This document shows, in pieces, positions 40,104-49,442 of a stretch of 64,000 nt of DNA (the stretch's first letter is position 1; the number at the start of each line of letters is the position of its first letter). A program made the translations under genes and the position numbers. The stretch lies in the NCBI RefSeq assembly GCF_021026195.1, contig NZ_JAJNCT010000010.1, positions 434,001 to 498,000 on the forward strand, in the 5' to 3' direction. This DNA is from Comamonas koreensis (GTDB taxonomy: Bacteria; Pseudomonadota; Gammaproteobacteria; Burkholderiales; Burkholderiaceae_C). The notes under the pieces were generated by a model. The model did no database searches and was not told the origin of the DNA. It was given only the letters and a program-made list of their open reading frames with translations.

Positions 40104-41390
40104 ATGGCCACCGATTCCCGCCTGCCGCAGTTCCGCGCCCTCAGCCCCGCCCAGCGCTGGGACGTCATCGCCAAGGCCTGCCAGCTGAGCGACGAAGACC
40201 GCGCGCTGCTGACCCAGCCAGGGGCCCTGCCCAGCAGCGTGGCCGACGGCATGATCGAGAACGTGATCGGCACCTTTGAGCTGCCGATGGGCGTGGCCGG
40301 CAACTTCCAGATCAATGGCCGCGATGTGCTGGTGCCGCTGGCGGTTGAAGAGCCCTCGATCATCGCGGCGGCCTCATACATGGCCAAGCTGGCACGCGAG
40401 GACGGGGGTTTTCAGACCTCCAGCACCCAGCCGCTGATGCGCGCCCAGGTGCAGATCGTCGGCATCCAGGACCCCTACGGCGTGCGGCTGGCGCTGTACC
40501 AGGCGCGTGCCCAGATCCTGGAGCTGGCCAACAGCCGCGACAAGGTGCTGATCGGCCTGGGTGGCGGCTGCAAGGACATCGAGGTCCATGTCTTCCCCGA
40601 CTCGCCCCGTGGCCCCATGGTGGTCATGCACCTGATCGTTGATGTGCGCGATGCGATGGGCGCCAACACCGTCAACACCATGGCCGAATCGGTCTCGCCG
40701 TTGGTCGAGCAAATCAGCGGCGGCTCGGTACGGCTGCGCATTCTGTCCAACTTGGCCGATCTGCGCCTGGCCCGCGCCCGTGTACGCCTGACGCCCCAGA
40801 CCTTGAAGACCACCGAGCGCAGCGGCGAGGAAATCATCGAGGGCGTGCTCGACGCCTACACCTTTGCCGCCATCGACCCCTACCGCGCGGCGACCCACAA
40901 CAAGGGCATCATGAACGGCATCGACCCGGTCATCGTCGCCACCGGCAACGACTGGCGCGCGGTGGAGGCTGGCGCTCATGCCTATGCCAGCCGCAACGGG
41001 CGCTATACCTCGCTCACCACCTGGGAGAAAGACGGCAGCGGCGCGCTGGTCGGCACCATCGAGCTGCCGATGCCCGTGGGCCTGGTCGGCGGCGCCACCA
41101 AGACCCATCCGCTGGCCCGTCTGGCGCTGAAGATCATGGATGTGAAATCGGCCCAGGAGCTGGGCGAGATCGCGGCCGCCGTGGGCTTGGCGCAAAACCT
41201 GGGCGCCTTGCGCGCGCTGGCCACCGAAGGCATCCAGCGCGGCCACATGGCCTTGCATGCGCGCAATATCGCGCTGGTGGCAGGGGCCGTCGGTGCAGAG
41301 GTCGACCAGGTCGCCAAGCGCCTGGCCGCCGAGCACGATGTGCGCACCGACCGCGCACTGGAAGTGCTGGCCGAGCTGCGCCAGCGCTGA
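40104..41390 (+). CDS. mvaA: Class II (degradative) HMG-CoA reductase
   Basis: 428 aa, the same length as Pseudomonas mevalonii HMG-CoA reductase. The known catalytic residues fall at identical numbers: Glu83 (VEEPSII), Lys267 (THNKGIM), Asp283 (GNDWRA) and His381 (QRGHMAL). [13 protein letters not shown] and [13 protein letters not shown] are family blocks. In this class the enzyme normally runs from mevalonate to HMG-CoA. No HMG-CoA lyase or mevalonate uptake gene is near. Since ispH shows MEP-type synthesis, a catabolic role is likely. It is preceded by CAGGAGACACC. Confidence 0.95.
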   Translation: MATDSRLPQFRALSPAQRWDVIAKACQLSDEDRALLTQPGALPSSVADGMIENVIGTFELPMGVAGNFQINGRDVLVPLAVEEPSIIAAASYMAKLAREDGGFQTSSTQPLMRAQVQIVGIQDPYGVRLALYQARAQILELANSRDKVLIGLGGGCKDIEVHVFPDSPRGPMVVMHLIVDVRDAMGANTVNTMAESVSPLVEQISGGSVRLRILSNLADLRLARARVRLTPQTLKTTERSGEEIIEGVLDAYTFAAIDPYRAATHNKGIMNGIDPVIVATGNDWRAVEAGAHAYASRNGRYTSLTTWEKDGSGALVGTIELPMPVGLVGGATKTHPLARLALKIMDVKSAQELGEIAAAVGLAQNLGALRALATEGIQRGHMALHARNIALVAGAVGAEVDQVAKRLAAEHDVRTDRALEVLAELRQR

Positions 41391-41749
41391 GACCATGGAG
41401 CGCGGGGCACCGCTTGCTCCGCGCCGCAATATACAGTCGCTTTCCATACACACATCAGCTTCGTGCGGAAATACATACAGCTTGATGCAAGTTAAGTGGC
41501 GGCTGCGAACCGGGGGCGACAGACAGCTCCGCATGCAGACGCACCGTCCGGCCCGCCGACGGCGCAGGGATCAGCGGGTATTCACTTGTATTCCACGACA
41601 ACCTGCTAGCAACGTTGTAAATATCTTGCGTATTTCAGCGATGATTTACAGACAAATACAGTTCTTAATATTATTGATATTTTTTATTGAAATCATTTTT
41701 GCAATACAAATAAACTCAAACCCTCCCTTCGACTGTAGAAAGAGTTCAT
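41391..41749. other. Gap with a hairpin and an AT-rich leader
   Basis: 359 bases with no supportable gene. At 41400-41424 a 10-bp stem (GCGCGGGGCA / TGCTCCGCGC, one G-U pair) with a CCGCT loop could end the HMG-CoA reductase message, though no T-run follows. From about 41590 the sequence turns strikingly AT-rich, with runs such as TTCTTAATATTATTGAT, up to the start of the IPTL-CTERM gene. Confidence 0.6.
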
Positions 41750-42937
41750 ATGTTTGCAAAATGGATGGCTACGGCCGCCACCTTGTTGGCCTGCCAATGG
41801 GCGAGCGCGCAGCCCGTACCCTATATTCCGACGTTCAGCTGCCAGGCCAACAACGCCATTCTGAATACAGGTTATGACTTTGAAGCGGGTGCGCTGGTCC
41901 CCAACGGCGGCGAGGATATGCAATGGTGGGTATCCTCCAGCCAGACCGATCCAACGGGTGCGCTGGGTCCCAGCCCGGACGCCACCTGGAAGCCAAGCTC
42001 CGTTCCCACGTTGGCAGCATTGCCTACCGCTTGGGTATCGGGCAGCGCCCTGGGCGGCCAGACCAACTGGATCTCTCCCCTACCCAACGCCACGACCCGC
42101 CCTCGCCCGTACCCCTTTAATCCCACGGTCACCAACTACTACCGCATGCAGTTCAATCTGCCTGCCGGCATTCCCCCCAGCGCGCTGAAGCTGAGCATGG
42201 ACTACTACAGTGACGATGGCATGCGAGGCGTATCGATCAATGGCGTGTTCCAGCCTTTGCCGCAAGGAGGCTTTGACGCTATCTCCGTACGAAATGCCCC
42301 CCTGACGGGACCCTGGGTTACCGGTCTCAACACCTTGATCTTCTCGGTCTTCGATGGAGGCTGGGGCTCGGGGATGCTGGCCCATATACAGCCCAATGAC
42401 TTGCTGTGCCAGACCTCGCTGACCATCCAAAAAACCATCGACAAGCCTAGCTACGCCCCAGGAGAGACAGCGAACTACACGATCACCGTGCGCAACCCGG
42501 GCGCATCCGATGCCAGCCTGGTGACCCTCAGCAATGCAATGCCAACGGCGCTGAGCGAAGCAGCCTGGTCCTGCAGCGCGGCCAACGGTGCGGTCTGCCC
42601 CAGTGATCTGGGCAATGCACCTTTCAGTTTTGAACTGCCGCCAGGCGGCGAGCTGGTATTTGGCCTCTCCGGTAAGGTGGCCGAATCGGGCAGCCTGACG
42701 AGCGTCGTCACCATCGAGCCCGGCCCAGGTGCGATCTGCGACGCCAGCACGGGCTGCACGGCCACGGCAGACGCCGAAATCAGCAGCGAGATCATCCCGC
42801 TGGATCCAGATCCCCAGCCCACCCCTGAAAAAGTGCCCACCCTTGGCAACTGGGCGATGGCGATCCTGTCCGCGCTGACGATCGCGCTGGTGTGGATCCA
42901 GGCACGCAGGCGCCAGTGGGGCCGCCCACAACGCTGA
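41750..42937 (+). CDS. Exported protein with DUF11-like repeat and IPTL-CTERM sorting tail
   Basis: 395 aa. A signal peptide ends at ASAQP (about residue 21). The N-terminal half (about 25-225) is an extracellular, Trp/Pro/Asn-rich region of unknown fold. A DUF11-type segment follows (SYAPGETANYTITVRNPG). The C-terminus has VPTLGNWAMA, a hydrophobic helix, then ARRRQWGR. This tripartite tail is the IPTL-CTERM signal, read by exosortase H in other species. No exosortase is in the window. It lies behind an AT-rich leader. The start follows AAAGAG. Confidence 0.8.
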   Translation: MFAKWMATAATLLACQWASAQPVPYIPTFSCQANNAILNTGYDFEAGALVPNGGEDMQWWVSSSQTDPTGALGPSPDATWKPSSVPTLAALPTAWVSGSALGGQTNWISPLPNATTRPRPYPFNPTVTNYYRMQFNLPAGIPPSALKLSMDYYSDDGMRGVSINGVFQPLPQGGFDAISVRNAPLTGPWVTGLNTLIFSVFDGGWGSGMLAHIQPNDLLCQTSLTIQKTIDKPSYAPGETANYTITVRNPGASDASLVTLSNAMPTALSEAAWSCSAANGAVCPSDLGNAPFSFELPPGGELVFGLSGKVAESGSLTSVVTIEPGPGAICDASTGCTATADAEISSEIIPLDPDPQPTPEKVPTLGNWAMAILSALTIALVWIQARRRQWGRPQR

Positions 42938-43134
42938 TAGCAGCCACGCATCCGCCGCCAAGCCTCGTACTGCCCAGCAGGTGGTACGGGGCTTGTGTCT
43001 GTCTGGTCTGGCACAGAGGACGCGGCAGCCGGTCGCCAAGTTGACTGCGGCCACCCATGCGCCCGCCATGGCCCAAAGGCCTTGCGGTACGCTGGGAACC
43101 CTTGCTTATTTGTGCACACCGCCAGGAGATTTAC

Positions 43135-44025
43135 ATGCCATCGCAAACAGCCCAGCCGGTCGTCGGCCTGATCGGGGTCGGCCTGATGGGCCACGGCATC
43201 GCCCGCAACGTCGCCGCCAAAGGCTTTCAACTCTATGTGCTGGAGCACCCCGGCAACCAGCCGCTGACCGAGCTGCTGAGCCTGGGCACGCGCACCTGCC
43301 AAAGTCCGGCGGAGTTGGCCAGCCACTGCGATGTGGTCATTCTCTGCGTGACCGGTTCGCCCCAGGTCGAAGCCGTGCTGACCGGCGAGCAGGGCCTGCT
43401 GTCGGCGCTGCGCCCGGGCACGGTGGTGATCGACTGCTCGACCGCCGTGCCCGCATCGACCGTGCGCATGGCCCAGGCCGTGCAGGCTGCGGGCGGAAAA
43501 TTCATCGATGCGCCGATGACCAAGACCTCCAAGCAGGCGCATGACGGCCAGCTCAATCTGCTGGTCGGCGGTGATGCCGCCGTACTCGCCCAGGTGCAAC
43601 CAGTGCTGGCCACCTTCACCAGCCAGGTCACCCATGTGGGCGCGCTGGGCGACGGCCACCGCATGAAGCTGTTGCACAACTTTGTCTCGGTGGGCCAGAT
43701 GAGCCTGCTGGCCGAGGCCACCGCCTGCGCGCGCAAGCAGGGCATGGACATGCAGGCCTTCCACAGCGTGCTGGCATCCGGCGGCGGCGCAGGTGTGGCG
43801 CTGGACCGTCTGCAGTCCTACATCCTTGCCGACGACCCCTCGGGCATCGCGTTCTCGATCTCCAACGCGGCCAAGGATTTGAGCTACTACGCCACTATGG
43901 CCCACGATGCCGAAGCCGCAAGCCTGATCGCCGATGCGGCATCGACGACCTTGCAGAACCAGGTCCAGGCCCAGCACGGCGATGCCATGCTGCCGGCCCT
44001 GATCGGTCTGCTGGCCAAGTCCTGA
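43135..44025 (+). CDS. Beta-hydroxyacid dehydrogenase, 3-hydroxyisobutyrate dehydrogenase family
   Basis: 296 aa. Rossmann motif GLIGVGLMGHGIA at residues 11-23; catalytic lysine Lys178 in GHRMKLLHNFV. The substrate loop reads DAPMTKT instead of DAPVSGG, different also from the YihU-like paralogue earlier in the window, so a different substrate is expected. The ATG at 43135 follows AGGAG. Its stop abuts the gpsA stop on the other strand with no gap. Confidence 0.88.
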   Translation: MPSQTAQPVVGLIGVGLMGHGIARNVAAKGFQLYVLEHPGNQPLTELLSLGTRTCQSPAELASHCDVVILCVTGSPQVEAVLTGEQGLLSALRPGTVVIDCSTAVPASTVRMAQAVQAAGGKFIDAPMTKTSKQAHDGQLNLLVGGDAAVLAQVQPVLATFTSQVTHVGALGDGHRMKLLHNFVSVGQMSLLAEATACARKQGMDMQAFHSVLASGGGAGVALDRLQSYILADDPSGIAFSISNAAKDLSYYATMAHDAEAASLIADAASTTLQNQVQAQHGDAMLPALIGLLAKS

Positions 44026-45027
44026 TTATTCAGCGCGGGGCTCGCGCCCCATCAGCGCCTGCACCACATCGGGGGCTGACAGGCTGCCGTCGAGCAAGGC
44101 CACGACAGCGGCCGTGATCGGCATCTCCACGCCCAGCTTCTGGGCACGTTGCAGCACCGTGCGGGCGCTGTACACCCCTTCGGCCACATGGCCGAGCGAC
44201 TGCACTGCCTGCTCCAGGCTCTGGCCCTGGGCCAGCAAGAGGCCGATCTTGCGGTTGCGCGAAAGATCCCCTGTGGCCGTCAGCACCAGATCGCCCAGGC
44301 CCGACAGGCCCATGAAGGTATCGGTGTGCGCGCCCAGTGCTACGCCCAGGCGCGTCATCTCGGCCAGGCCACGGGTCACCAGCGCGGCACGGGCATTCAG
44401 CCCCAAATTCAGGCCATCGCAGAGGCCGGTGGCAATGGCCAGCACGTTCTTCACGGCGCCGCCGACTTCGACCCCGCTGATGTCCTCATTGGCATAGACG
44501 CGCAGGTTGTCGCCATGGAAGGCTGCGACCAGCGCATCGCGCACATCGGCATGGCGGCTGGCCGCCACCAAGGCGGTGGGCTGGTGCTGGGCCACTTCCT
44601 GCGCAAAGCTGGGACCACTCAGCACGCCGGCATGCAGCGCGGGCGCCACCTGGGCGCAGACCTCGTTGCCCAGCAGCCCATGGCTGCCGGCGGGTGCATC
44701 GGCGGGCACAGCCTCAAAACCCTTGCTGAGCCAGGCCACCGGCACCTGGCAGTCGCGCAGCATGGCCAGGCCGCTGCGCAGTGCCGCCATCGGCGTGCCC
44801 AGCACAATCAGCTCGGCCTGGGCCACCAGCGCTGGCAGATCGCCACTGCGTACCTCCAGTGCATCGGGCAAGCGGATGCCTGGCAGATAGCGCTGGTTCT
44901 CACGGCTGGTTTGCAGCTGGCTGGCCTGCTGCGCATCGCGCGCCCACAACTGCACGCTGTGGCGTGCGGCCGCATGCATGGCCAAAGCCGTTCCCCAGGC
45001 ACCCGCGCCAATCACCAAGATCTTCAT
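44026..45027 (-). CDS. gpsA: Glycerol-3-phosphate dehydrogenase [NAD(P)+]
   Basis: 333 aa. It reduces dihydroxyacetone phosphate to glycerol-3-phosphate for phospholipid synthesis. The cofactor motif is [12 protein letters not shown], the catalytic lysine region is [13 protein letters not shown], and [12 protein letters not shown] is a family signature. The ATG at 45027 is used; a GTG at 45033 would add two residues. It is the last gene of the set rhodanese-grxC-secB-gpsA, as in E. coli yibN-grxC-secB-gpsA, but a terminator-like hairpin lies before it. Confidence 0.96.
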   Translation of the reverse strand: MKILVIGAGAWGTALAMHAAARHSVQLWARDAQQASQLQTSRENQRYLPGIRLPDALEVRSGDLPALVAQAELIVLGTPMAALRSGLAMLRDCQVPVAWLSKGFEAVPADAPAGSHGLLGNEVCAQVAPALHAGVLSGPSFAQEVAQHQPTALVAASRHADVRDALVAAFHGDNLRVYANEDISGVEVGGAVKNVLAIATGLCDGLNLGLNARAALVTRGLAEMTRLGVALGAHTDTFMGLSGLGDLVLTATGDLSRNRKIGLLLAQGQSLEQAVQSLGHVAEGVYSARTVLQRAQKLGVEMPITAAVVALLDGSLSAPDVVQALMGREPRAE

Positions 45028-45095
45028 AGCCACAAACCCCCTCTTACCTCAACTCACATGCTGGCGCTGCCTGCTGCCGGCCCCCGGCAGATACA

Positions 45096-45126
45096 ACAAA
45101 GGCCTTGCAACCGAGACTGCAAGGCC
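45096..45126 (-). terminator. Terminator after secB
   Basis: Perfect 9-bp stem GGCCTTGCA / TGCAAGGCC (45101-45109, 45118-45126) with an eight-base loop, followed on the minus strand by TTTGTTGT. It lies between secB and gpsA, so read-through or a separate promoter must serve gpsA. Confidence 0.72.
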
Positions 45127-45148
45127 CTAGCGTTGTCAGCAGCGGCGA

Positions 45149-45610
45149 TTACTGGGCCAGTGCGGCACCTGCACCAGCGCCATTGGCCTGGGCTTGTTGC
45201 TGTTCGTACATGGCCTGGAAGTTGATTTCCGCCAGGTGCACAGGCGGGAAGCCGGCGCGCGTCACGATGTCTGCCACGTTGCCGCGCAGGTAAGGGTAGA
45301 CGATCTGTGGGCATGCCACACCGATCACGGCGCCCATCTGGTCGTCAGGGATGCCACGGATCTCGAAGATACCGGCTTGCTTGGCTTCCACCAGGAACAC
45401 GGTCTTGTCTTCGATCTTGGTCTGCACGGTGGCGGTCACGGCCACTTCGAAAATGCCATCGGCCACAGGGGTGGCTTCCACGCCCAGCTGGATATCCACG
45501 CTGGGCTGGGTCTGCTCCAGCAGAATGGCTGGCGAGTTGGGTTGCTCCAGCGATGCGTCCTTCAGGTACACGCGTTGAATTTGGAACACGGGATTTTCTT
45601 GATCCGCCAT
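45149..45610 (-). CDS. secB: Protein-export chaperone SecB
   Basis: 153 aa tetrameric chaperone that holds preproteins unfolded and hands them to SecA. The start [18 protein letters not shown], the central [13 protein letters not shown] and the [10 protein letters not shown] block are family signatures. It sits between grxC and gpsA on the minus strand. The C-terminal tail after FQAMYEQQQ is Ala/Gln-rich and probably flexible. Confidence 0.97.
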   Translation of the reverse strand: MADQENPVFQIQRVYLKDASLEQPNSPAILLEQTQPSVDIQLGVEATPVADGIFEVAVTATVQTKIEDKTVFLVEAKQAGIFEIRGIPDDQMGAVIGVACPQIVYPYLRGNVADIVTRAGFPPVHLAEINFQAMYEQQQAQANGAGAGAALAQ

Positions 45611-45764
45611 GGTTGTCTGTCTTTCGCTAGAAAAAGGAATGGAGTGCAGCTGCGATGCCGCCCGGTGTGTGCGCCCCTCGCATGCAGCCTGCCATTATGC
45701 AATGGCTGAGTGGCAGCATGGAAAAGCCCGGGTGCCCGCTGGCGAGCACGCGCAAGCGCGGGGC

Positions 45765-46022
45765 TCAGGATTGGAGCAAGGGGACCAGTTCACCGCGCTG
45801 GTCCAGCGCAATCAGGTCATCACAGCCGCCGACGTGGGTGTCACCAATGAAGATCTGCGGCACGGTGCGGCGGCCGGTGGCCTCCATCATCACCGCCCGT
45901 TGCTCGGGATCGGTGTCGATGCGGATTTCTTCAATCTGCGCAACCCCCTTGGCTTGCAGCACCTGCTTGGCACGCGTGCAATAAGGGCAGTAGGCGGTGG
46001 TGTACATCTTTACAGCTTGCAT
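45765..46022 (-). CDS. grxC: Glutaredoxin 3
   Basis: 85 aa. The active site CPYC is at residues 12-15; the cis-proline is in RRTVPQIFIG and the glutathione-binding GGCDDL follows. The ATG at 46022 gives MQAVKMYTTAYCPYC, the usual length. It reduces disulfides and glutathione adducts in the cytoplasm. It lies between a rhodanese gene and secB, a conserved order. Confidence 0.95.
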   Translation of the reverse strand: MQAVKMYTTAYCPYCTRAKQVLQAKGVAQIEEIRIDTDPEQRAVMMEATGRRTVPQIFIGDTHVGGCDDLIALDQRGELVPLLQS

Positions 46023-46112
46023 CAGAGTGTCCTGCGGCTGCGGCCCTGCGAGAGGCCGCCAGCCCAATAGTGGGTATCTAAAGGCAGTACATGGGGCCAT
46101 GCGCCCCAAAAA

Positions 46113-46520
46113 TCAAGCCTTCTTGAGCGGCATGCTGGCAGCGCGCCAGCCCTTCATGCCACCGGCCAGGGCCTGCACGTTGGTGTAGCCCAGCTTCTTG
46201 GCCACGGCCACGGCACGCTGCGAGCGCTGGCCCTGTGCGCAGACAAGGATCAGCGGCAAGGCCTTGTTCTTCACGACGGAGGGCAGCTGCGCTTCGAGCT
46301 GGTCCAGGGGCACGTTCTTGGCGTTGCTGATATGGCCTGCGCTGAATTCCTGCGCGTCCGAGACATCCACCACCACCGCTTTTTCGCGGTTGATCAGTGC
46401 CACGGCGTTGGCGGGGCTGAGCGTGCCGCCGCCCATGTTCTTCATGGCGGGCATCATCAGCATCGCGCCCGAGCCCAGTACCAGCACGATCAGATACCAG
46501 TTGTCGATCAGAAAGTTCAC
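46113..46520 (-). CDS. Membrane-anchored rhodanese-like protein (YibN-type)
   Basis: 135 aa. One N-terminal transmembrane helix (about residues 5-24) is followed by a rhodanese domain with the active-site loop CAQGQRS; its cysteine is a candidate sulfur carrier. VVVDVSDAQEFSAGHI and GGMKGW are family features. Position and layout match E. coli YibN upstream of grxC-secB. It is the first gene of this unit. Confidence 0.9.
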   Translation of the reverse strand: MNFLIDNWYLIVLVLGSGAMLMMPAMKNMGGGTLSPANAVALINREKAVVVDVSDAQEFSAGHISNAKNVPLDQLEAQLPSVVKNKALPLILVCAQGQRSQRAVAVAKKLGYTNVQALAGGMKGWRAASMPLKKA

Positions 46521-46630
46521 ACAAGTCCCTTGTCAAAAAATGCTCAAACAGCCTCGCATTCTAAAAGGGCCACCGAGCCGCTGCAGGATAAAAGCCTTTG
46601 AAGCGCGCGTCGCTAGCGCCGCCAAGCTGT

Positions 46631-46664
46631 GCAGGCACCCGGGATTTGTGCCTGCCTCTACAAT
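46631..46664 (+). promoter_or_regulatory. Inverted repeat and -10-like box upstream of gpmA
   Basis: GCAGGCAC (46631-46638) and GTGCCTGC (46648-46655) form a perfect 8-bp inverted repeat with a nine-base spacer. A TACAAT box follows at 46659-46664, about 100 bases before the gpmA start. The repeat would cover the -35 zone of that promoter, so it may be an operator; no good -35 box is seen. Confidence 0.35.
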
Positions 46665-46764
46665 CGGCGCCATTGTGAATGCAGCGGGCTGCCCAGGCCC
46701 TGTAGCGCCACCCGCCAGCGACACGCACCGATTTTTCGATTTTTGACTATCGCACGAGGATTGC

Positions 46765-47505
46765 ATGTACAAGCTTGTCCTGATTCGCCACGGTGAATCG
46801 ACCTGGAACCTGGAAAACCGCTTCACCGGCTGGACCGATGTGGACCTGACCGACACCGGCGTGGCACAAGCCAAGCAAGCCGGCCAGCTGCTCAAGGCAG
46901 AAGGCTATGACTTCGATGTGGCCTACACCAGCGTGCTCAAGCGCGCGATCCGCACTCTCTGGCACACCTTGGACGAGATGGACCGCACCTGGCTGCCGGT
47001 GCACAAGTGCTGGCAGCTCAACGAGCGCCACTACGGCGCGCTGCAAGGCCTGAACAAGGCGGAAACCGCCAAGAAGTTTGGCGACGAGCAGGTGCTGGTC
47101 TGGCGCCGCAGCTATGACACCCCACCACCCGCGCTGGAATCTGACGACCCACGCTGCGAAAAAACCGACCGCCGCTACGCCAGCGCTGCCGACCAGGTGC
47201 CGCTGACCGAATGCCTCAAGGACACCGTCGAGCGCGTCGTGCCGTTCTGGAACGATGCCATTGCACCGGCCATCCAGCGCGGTGAGCGTGTGGTGATTGC
47301 CGCCCACGGCAACTCCATCCGCGCGCTGATCAAGTACCTCGATGGCGTCTCCGACAGCGACATCGTGAACCTGAACATCCCCAATGGCATCCCGCTGGTC
47401 TATGAGCTGGACGCCAACCTGAAGCCGCTGCGCCACTACTACCTGGGTGACGCTGAAGCCGCCGCCAAGGCCGCTGCAGCTGTCGCCTCGCAAGGCAAGG
47501 CCTGA
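46765..47505 (+). CDS. gpmA: 2,3-bisphosphoglycerate-dependent phosphoglycerate mutase
   Basis: 246 aa, near the 250 aa of E. coli GpmA. The phosphohistidine is His9 in [10 protein letters not shown]; the second histidine is in [10 protein letters not shown]. It swaps 3- and 2-phosphoglycerate in glycolysis and gluconeogenesis. [14 protein letters not shown] is typical of the dPGM group. It stands alone, divergent from the rhodanese gene. Confidence 0.97.
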   Translation: MYKLVLIRHGESTWNLENRFTGWTDVDLTDTGVAQAKQAGQLLKAEGYDFDVAYTSVLKRAIRTLWHTLDEMDRTWLPVHKCWQLNERHYGALQGLNKAETAKKFGDEQVLVWRRSYDTPPPALESDDPRCEKTDRRYASAADQVPLTECLKDTVERVVPFWNDAIAPAIQRGERVVIAAHGNSIRALIKYLDGVSDSDIVNLNIPNGIPLVYELDANLKPLRHYYLGDAEAAAKAAAAVASQGKA

Positions 47506-47839
47506 AGCACCGGGCTGCCCGCCACCCACGGGCGGCCGTGCAAGCCCCCACGGGAACTACTGCCTGCGCCTGGAGTCCGAGCGAGGCAGCCCAGGGGCTG
47601 TAGACAAGGATGGGGCGCCTCGCCGTTCTGGCAAAAAGCCAGCGCCTTCCGGCTAGATCTAGCGCCTGCCCGGATCAGCAGGCGGACGGAAATGACGACT
47701 GTCAGCCAGCGCCGCATGCCGGCGCCAATGGGCGGCTGCCGAAAGTAAATACTTGTCTTATCACCCGAAAACGGCTGCTGCGCCGCACCGGTGCAGGCGC
47801 TTGGGTGTATATTGGCACGCTATAGAAAGTTGTGAGCAT
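47506..47839. other. Intergenic gap before ctpA
   Basis: 334 bases between gpmA and ctpA. I see no gene. Short frames on both strands lack ribosome sites and family resemblance. The last 40 bases are AT-richer (GTGTATATTGGCACGCTATA) and probably hold the ctpA promoter; no clean -35/-10 pair is seen. Confidence 0.55.
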
Positions 47840-49354
47840 ATGGGCCAAAAATTGAAGATTGCCGGTTGGGTTTCACTGGGCGTGGTCGCCGGCGCGCTCA
47901 CCACTGTGTCTTTGCAGACGGTCGCAAGGGGCGTGATGTCCCCCATGCCGCTGGAAGAAATCCAACAGCTGTCGGCCGTTTTCGGCCTGATCAAGACCGA
48001 CTATGTCGAGCCGGCCGATGACAAGAAGCTCATCACCGATGCCATCTCCGGCATGGTCTCCGGGCTCGACCCCCACTCGCAGTACTTCGACAAGAAGTCC
48101 TTCCGCGAGTTTCAGGAAGGCACCAGCGGCAAGTTCGTCGGTGTCGGCATCGAGATCACCCAGGAAGACGGCCTGATTCGCATCGTCTCCCCGATCGAAG
48201 GCTCGCCCGCTGACCTGGCCGGCCTCAAGACCAATGACCTGATCACCAAGATCGACGACACGGCAGTCAAGGGCCTGTCGCTCAACGATGCCGTCAAGCG
48301 CATGCGTGGCGAGCCCAACACCAAGGTGGTGCTGACGATCCTGCGCAAGGACGAGAGCCGCAGCTTCCCTGTGACGATCACCCGTACCGAGATCAAGACC
48401 CAGTCCGTCAAGGCCAAGATGATCGAGCCGGGCTACGGTTGGGTGCGCGTCTCGCAGTTCCAGGAACGCACGGTGGACGACTTTGTGCGCAAGGTCGACG
48501 ACTTGTACAAGCAGGACCCGAACCTGAAGGGCCTGGTGCTGGATCTGCGCAATGACCCCGGTGGTTTGCTCGACGCGGCCGTGGCCATCTCGGCGGCCTT
48601 CCTGCAGCCAAATGTGACCGTGGTGACCACCGACGGCCAGCTGGCCGAGAGCAAGGCCATCTTCCGCGCCTCGCCCGAGTTCTATGCTCGCCGTGGCAGC
48701 GATCCGATCAAGTCGCTGCCCGCCGCCATCAAGAACATTCCGCTGGTCGTGCTGGTCAACGAAGGCTCTGCCTCCGCATCCGAGATCGTCTCGGGCGCGC
48801 TGCAGGACCACAAGCGTGCCACCATCATGGGCGCCCAGACCTTTGGCAAGGGCTCGGTGCAAACCGTGCGCCCCCTGGGTCCGGACACCGGCATCAAGCT
48901 GACCACGGCACGTTACTACACGCCAAGCGGCAAGTCGATCCAAGCCAAGGGCATCGTGCCCGACATCATGGTGGACGAGTCGGCAGAAGGCGATCTGTTC
49001 GCCGCGTTGCGCACCCGTGAAGCGGATCTGGAGAAGCACTTGTCCAGCGGCCAAGGCCCTGAAGTCAAGGACGAGGCCCGCGAAAAAGCCCGCGAAGCCG
49101 CGTTGAAGCGCCTGGACGAAGAGAGCAAGAAGCCCGCCTCCGAGCGCCGTCCGCCCGAGTTTGGCTCGGACAAGGACTTCCAGCTGCAGCAAGCGCTGCA
49201 CCAGCTCAAGGGCGAGCCTGTACAGGTCAGCCAGACCAAGACCGAGCGCCCTGCCGAGAAGAAGGACGAGGAAAAGACCAGCGCCAGCGACAAGCCCGCA
49301 GAGTCGAACACGGACGACACCAAGCTGCCGCCCGCGACCGAGCCCAAAAAGTAA
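47840..49354 (+). CDS. ctpA: C-terminal processing peptidase, S41 family
   Basis: 504 aa. One N-terminal membrane or signal segment (about residues 8-28) precedes a PDZ domain (about 95-180) and the S41 protease core. The catalytic serine is Ser312 in NEGSASASE and the lysine is Lys337 in TFGKGSVQT. The C-terminal 100 residues are highly charged (Lys/Glu/Ala) and likely disordered. CtpA-type proteases trim or degrade periplasmic proteins. The ATG at 47840 is chosen to place the hydrophobic segment at the N-terminus. Confidence 0.93.
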   Translation: MGQKLKIAGWVSLGVVAGALTTVSLQTVARGVMSPMPLEEIQQLSAVFGLIKTDYVEPADDKKLITDAISGMVSGLDPHSQYFDKKSFREFQEGTSGKFVGVGIEITQEDGLIRIVSPIEGSPADLAGLKTNDLITKIDDTAVKGLSLNDAVKRMRGEPNTKVVLTILRKDESRSFPVTITRTEIKTQSVKAKMIEPGYGWVRVSQFQERTVDDFVRKVDDLYKQDPNLKGLVLDLRNDPGGLLDAAVAISAAFLQPNVTVVTTDGQLAESKAIFRASPEFYARRGSDPIKSLPAAIKNIPLVVLVNEGSASASEIVSGALQDHKRATIMGAQTFGKGSVQTVRPLGPDTGIKLTTARYYTPSGKSIQAKGIVPDIMVDESAEGDLFAALRTREADLEKHLSSGQGPEVKDEAREKAREAALKRLDEESKKPASERRPPEFGSDKDFQLQQALHQLKGEPVQVSQTKTERPAEKKDEEKTSASDKPAESNTDDTKLPPATEPKK

Positions 49355-49385
49355 AGCCCCAATCCAGCCTTTTTGAGGCTGCATC

Positions 49386-49427
49386 AAAAGGCCGCAAGCA
49401 GAGTTTCTGCTGCGGCCTTTGTTTTTT
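49386..49427 (+). terminator. Terminator after ctpA
   Basis: Long stem AAAGGCCGCA-AGCAGA / TCTGCT-GCGGCCTTT with one bulged A and a GTT loop, followed by GTTTTTT. It lies 31 bases past the ctpA stop and just before moeB. Confidence 0.88.
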
Positions 49428-49442
49428 CCGACAATAGGCCCC

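Noticed and set aside
40104-41390. Biosynthetic mevalonate pathway enzyme
   Set aside because: The residues and length match the class II degradative enzyme and the host has ispH of the MEP pathway; no other mevalonate synthesis gene is present.
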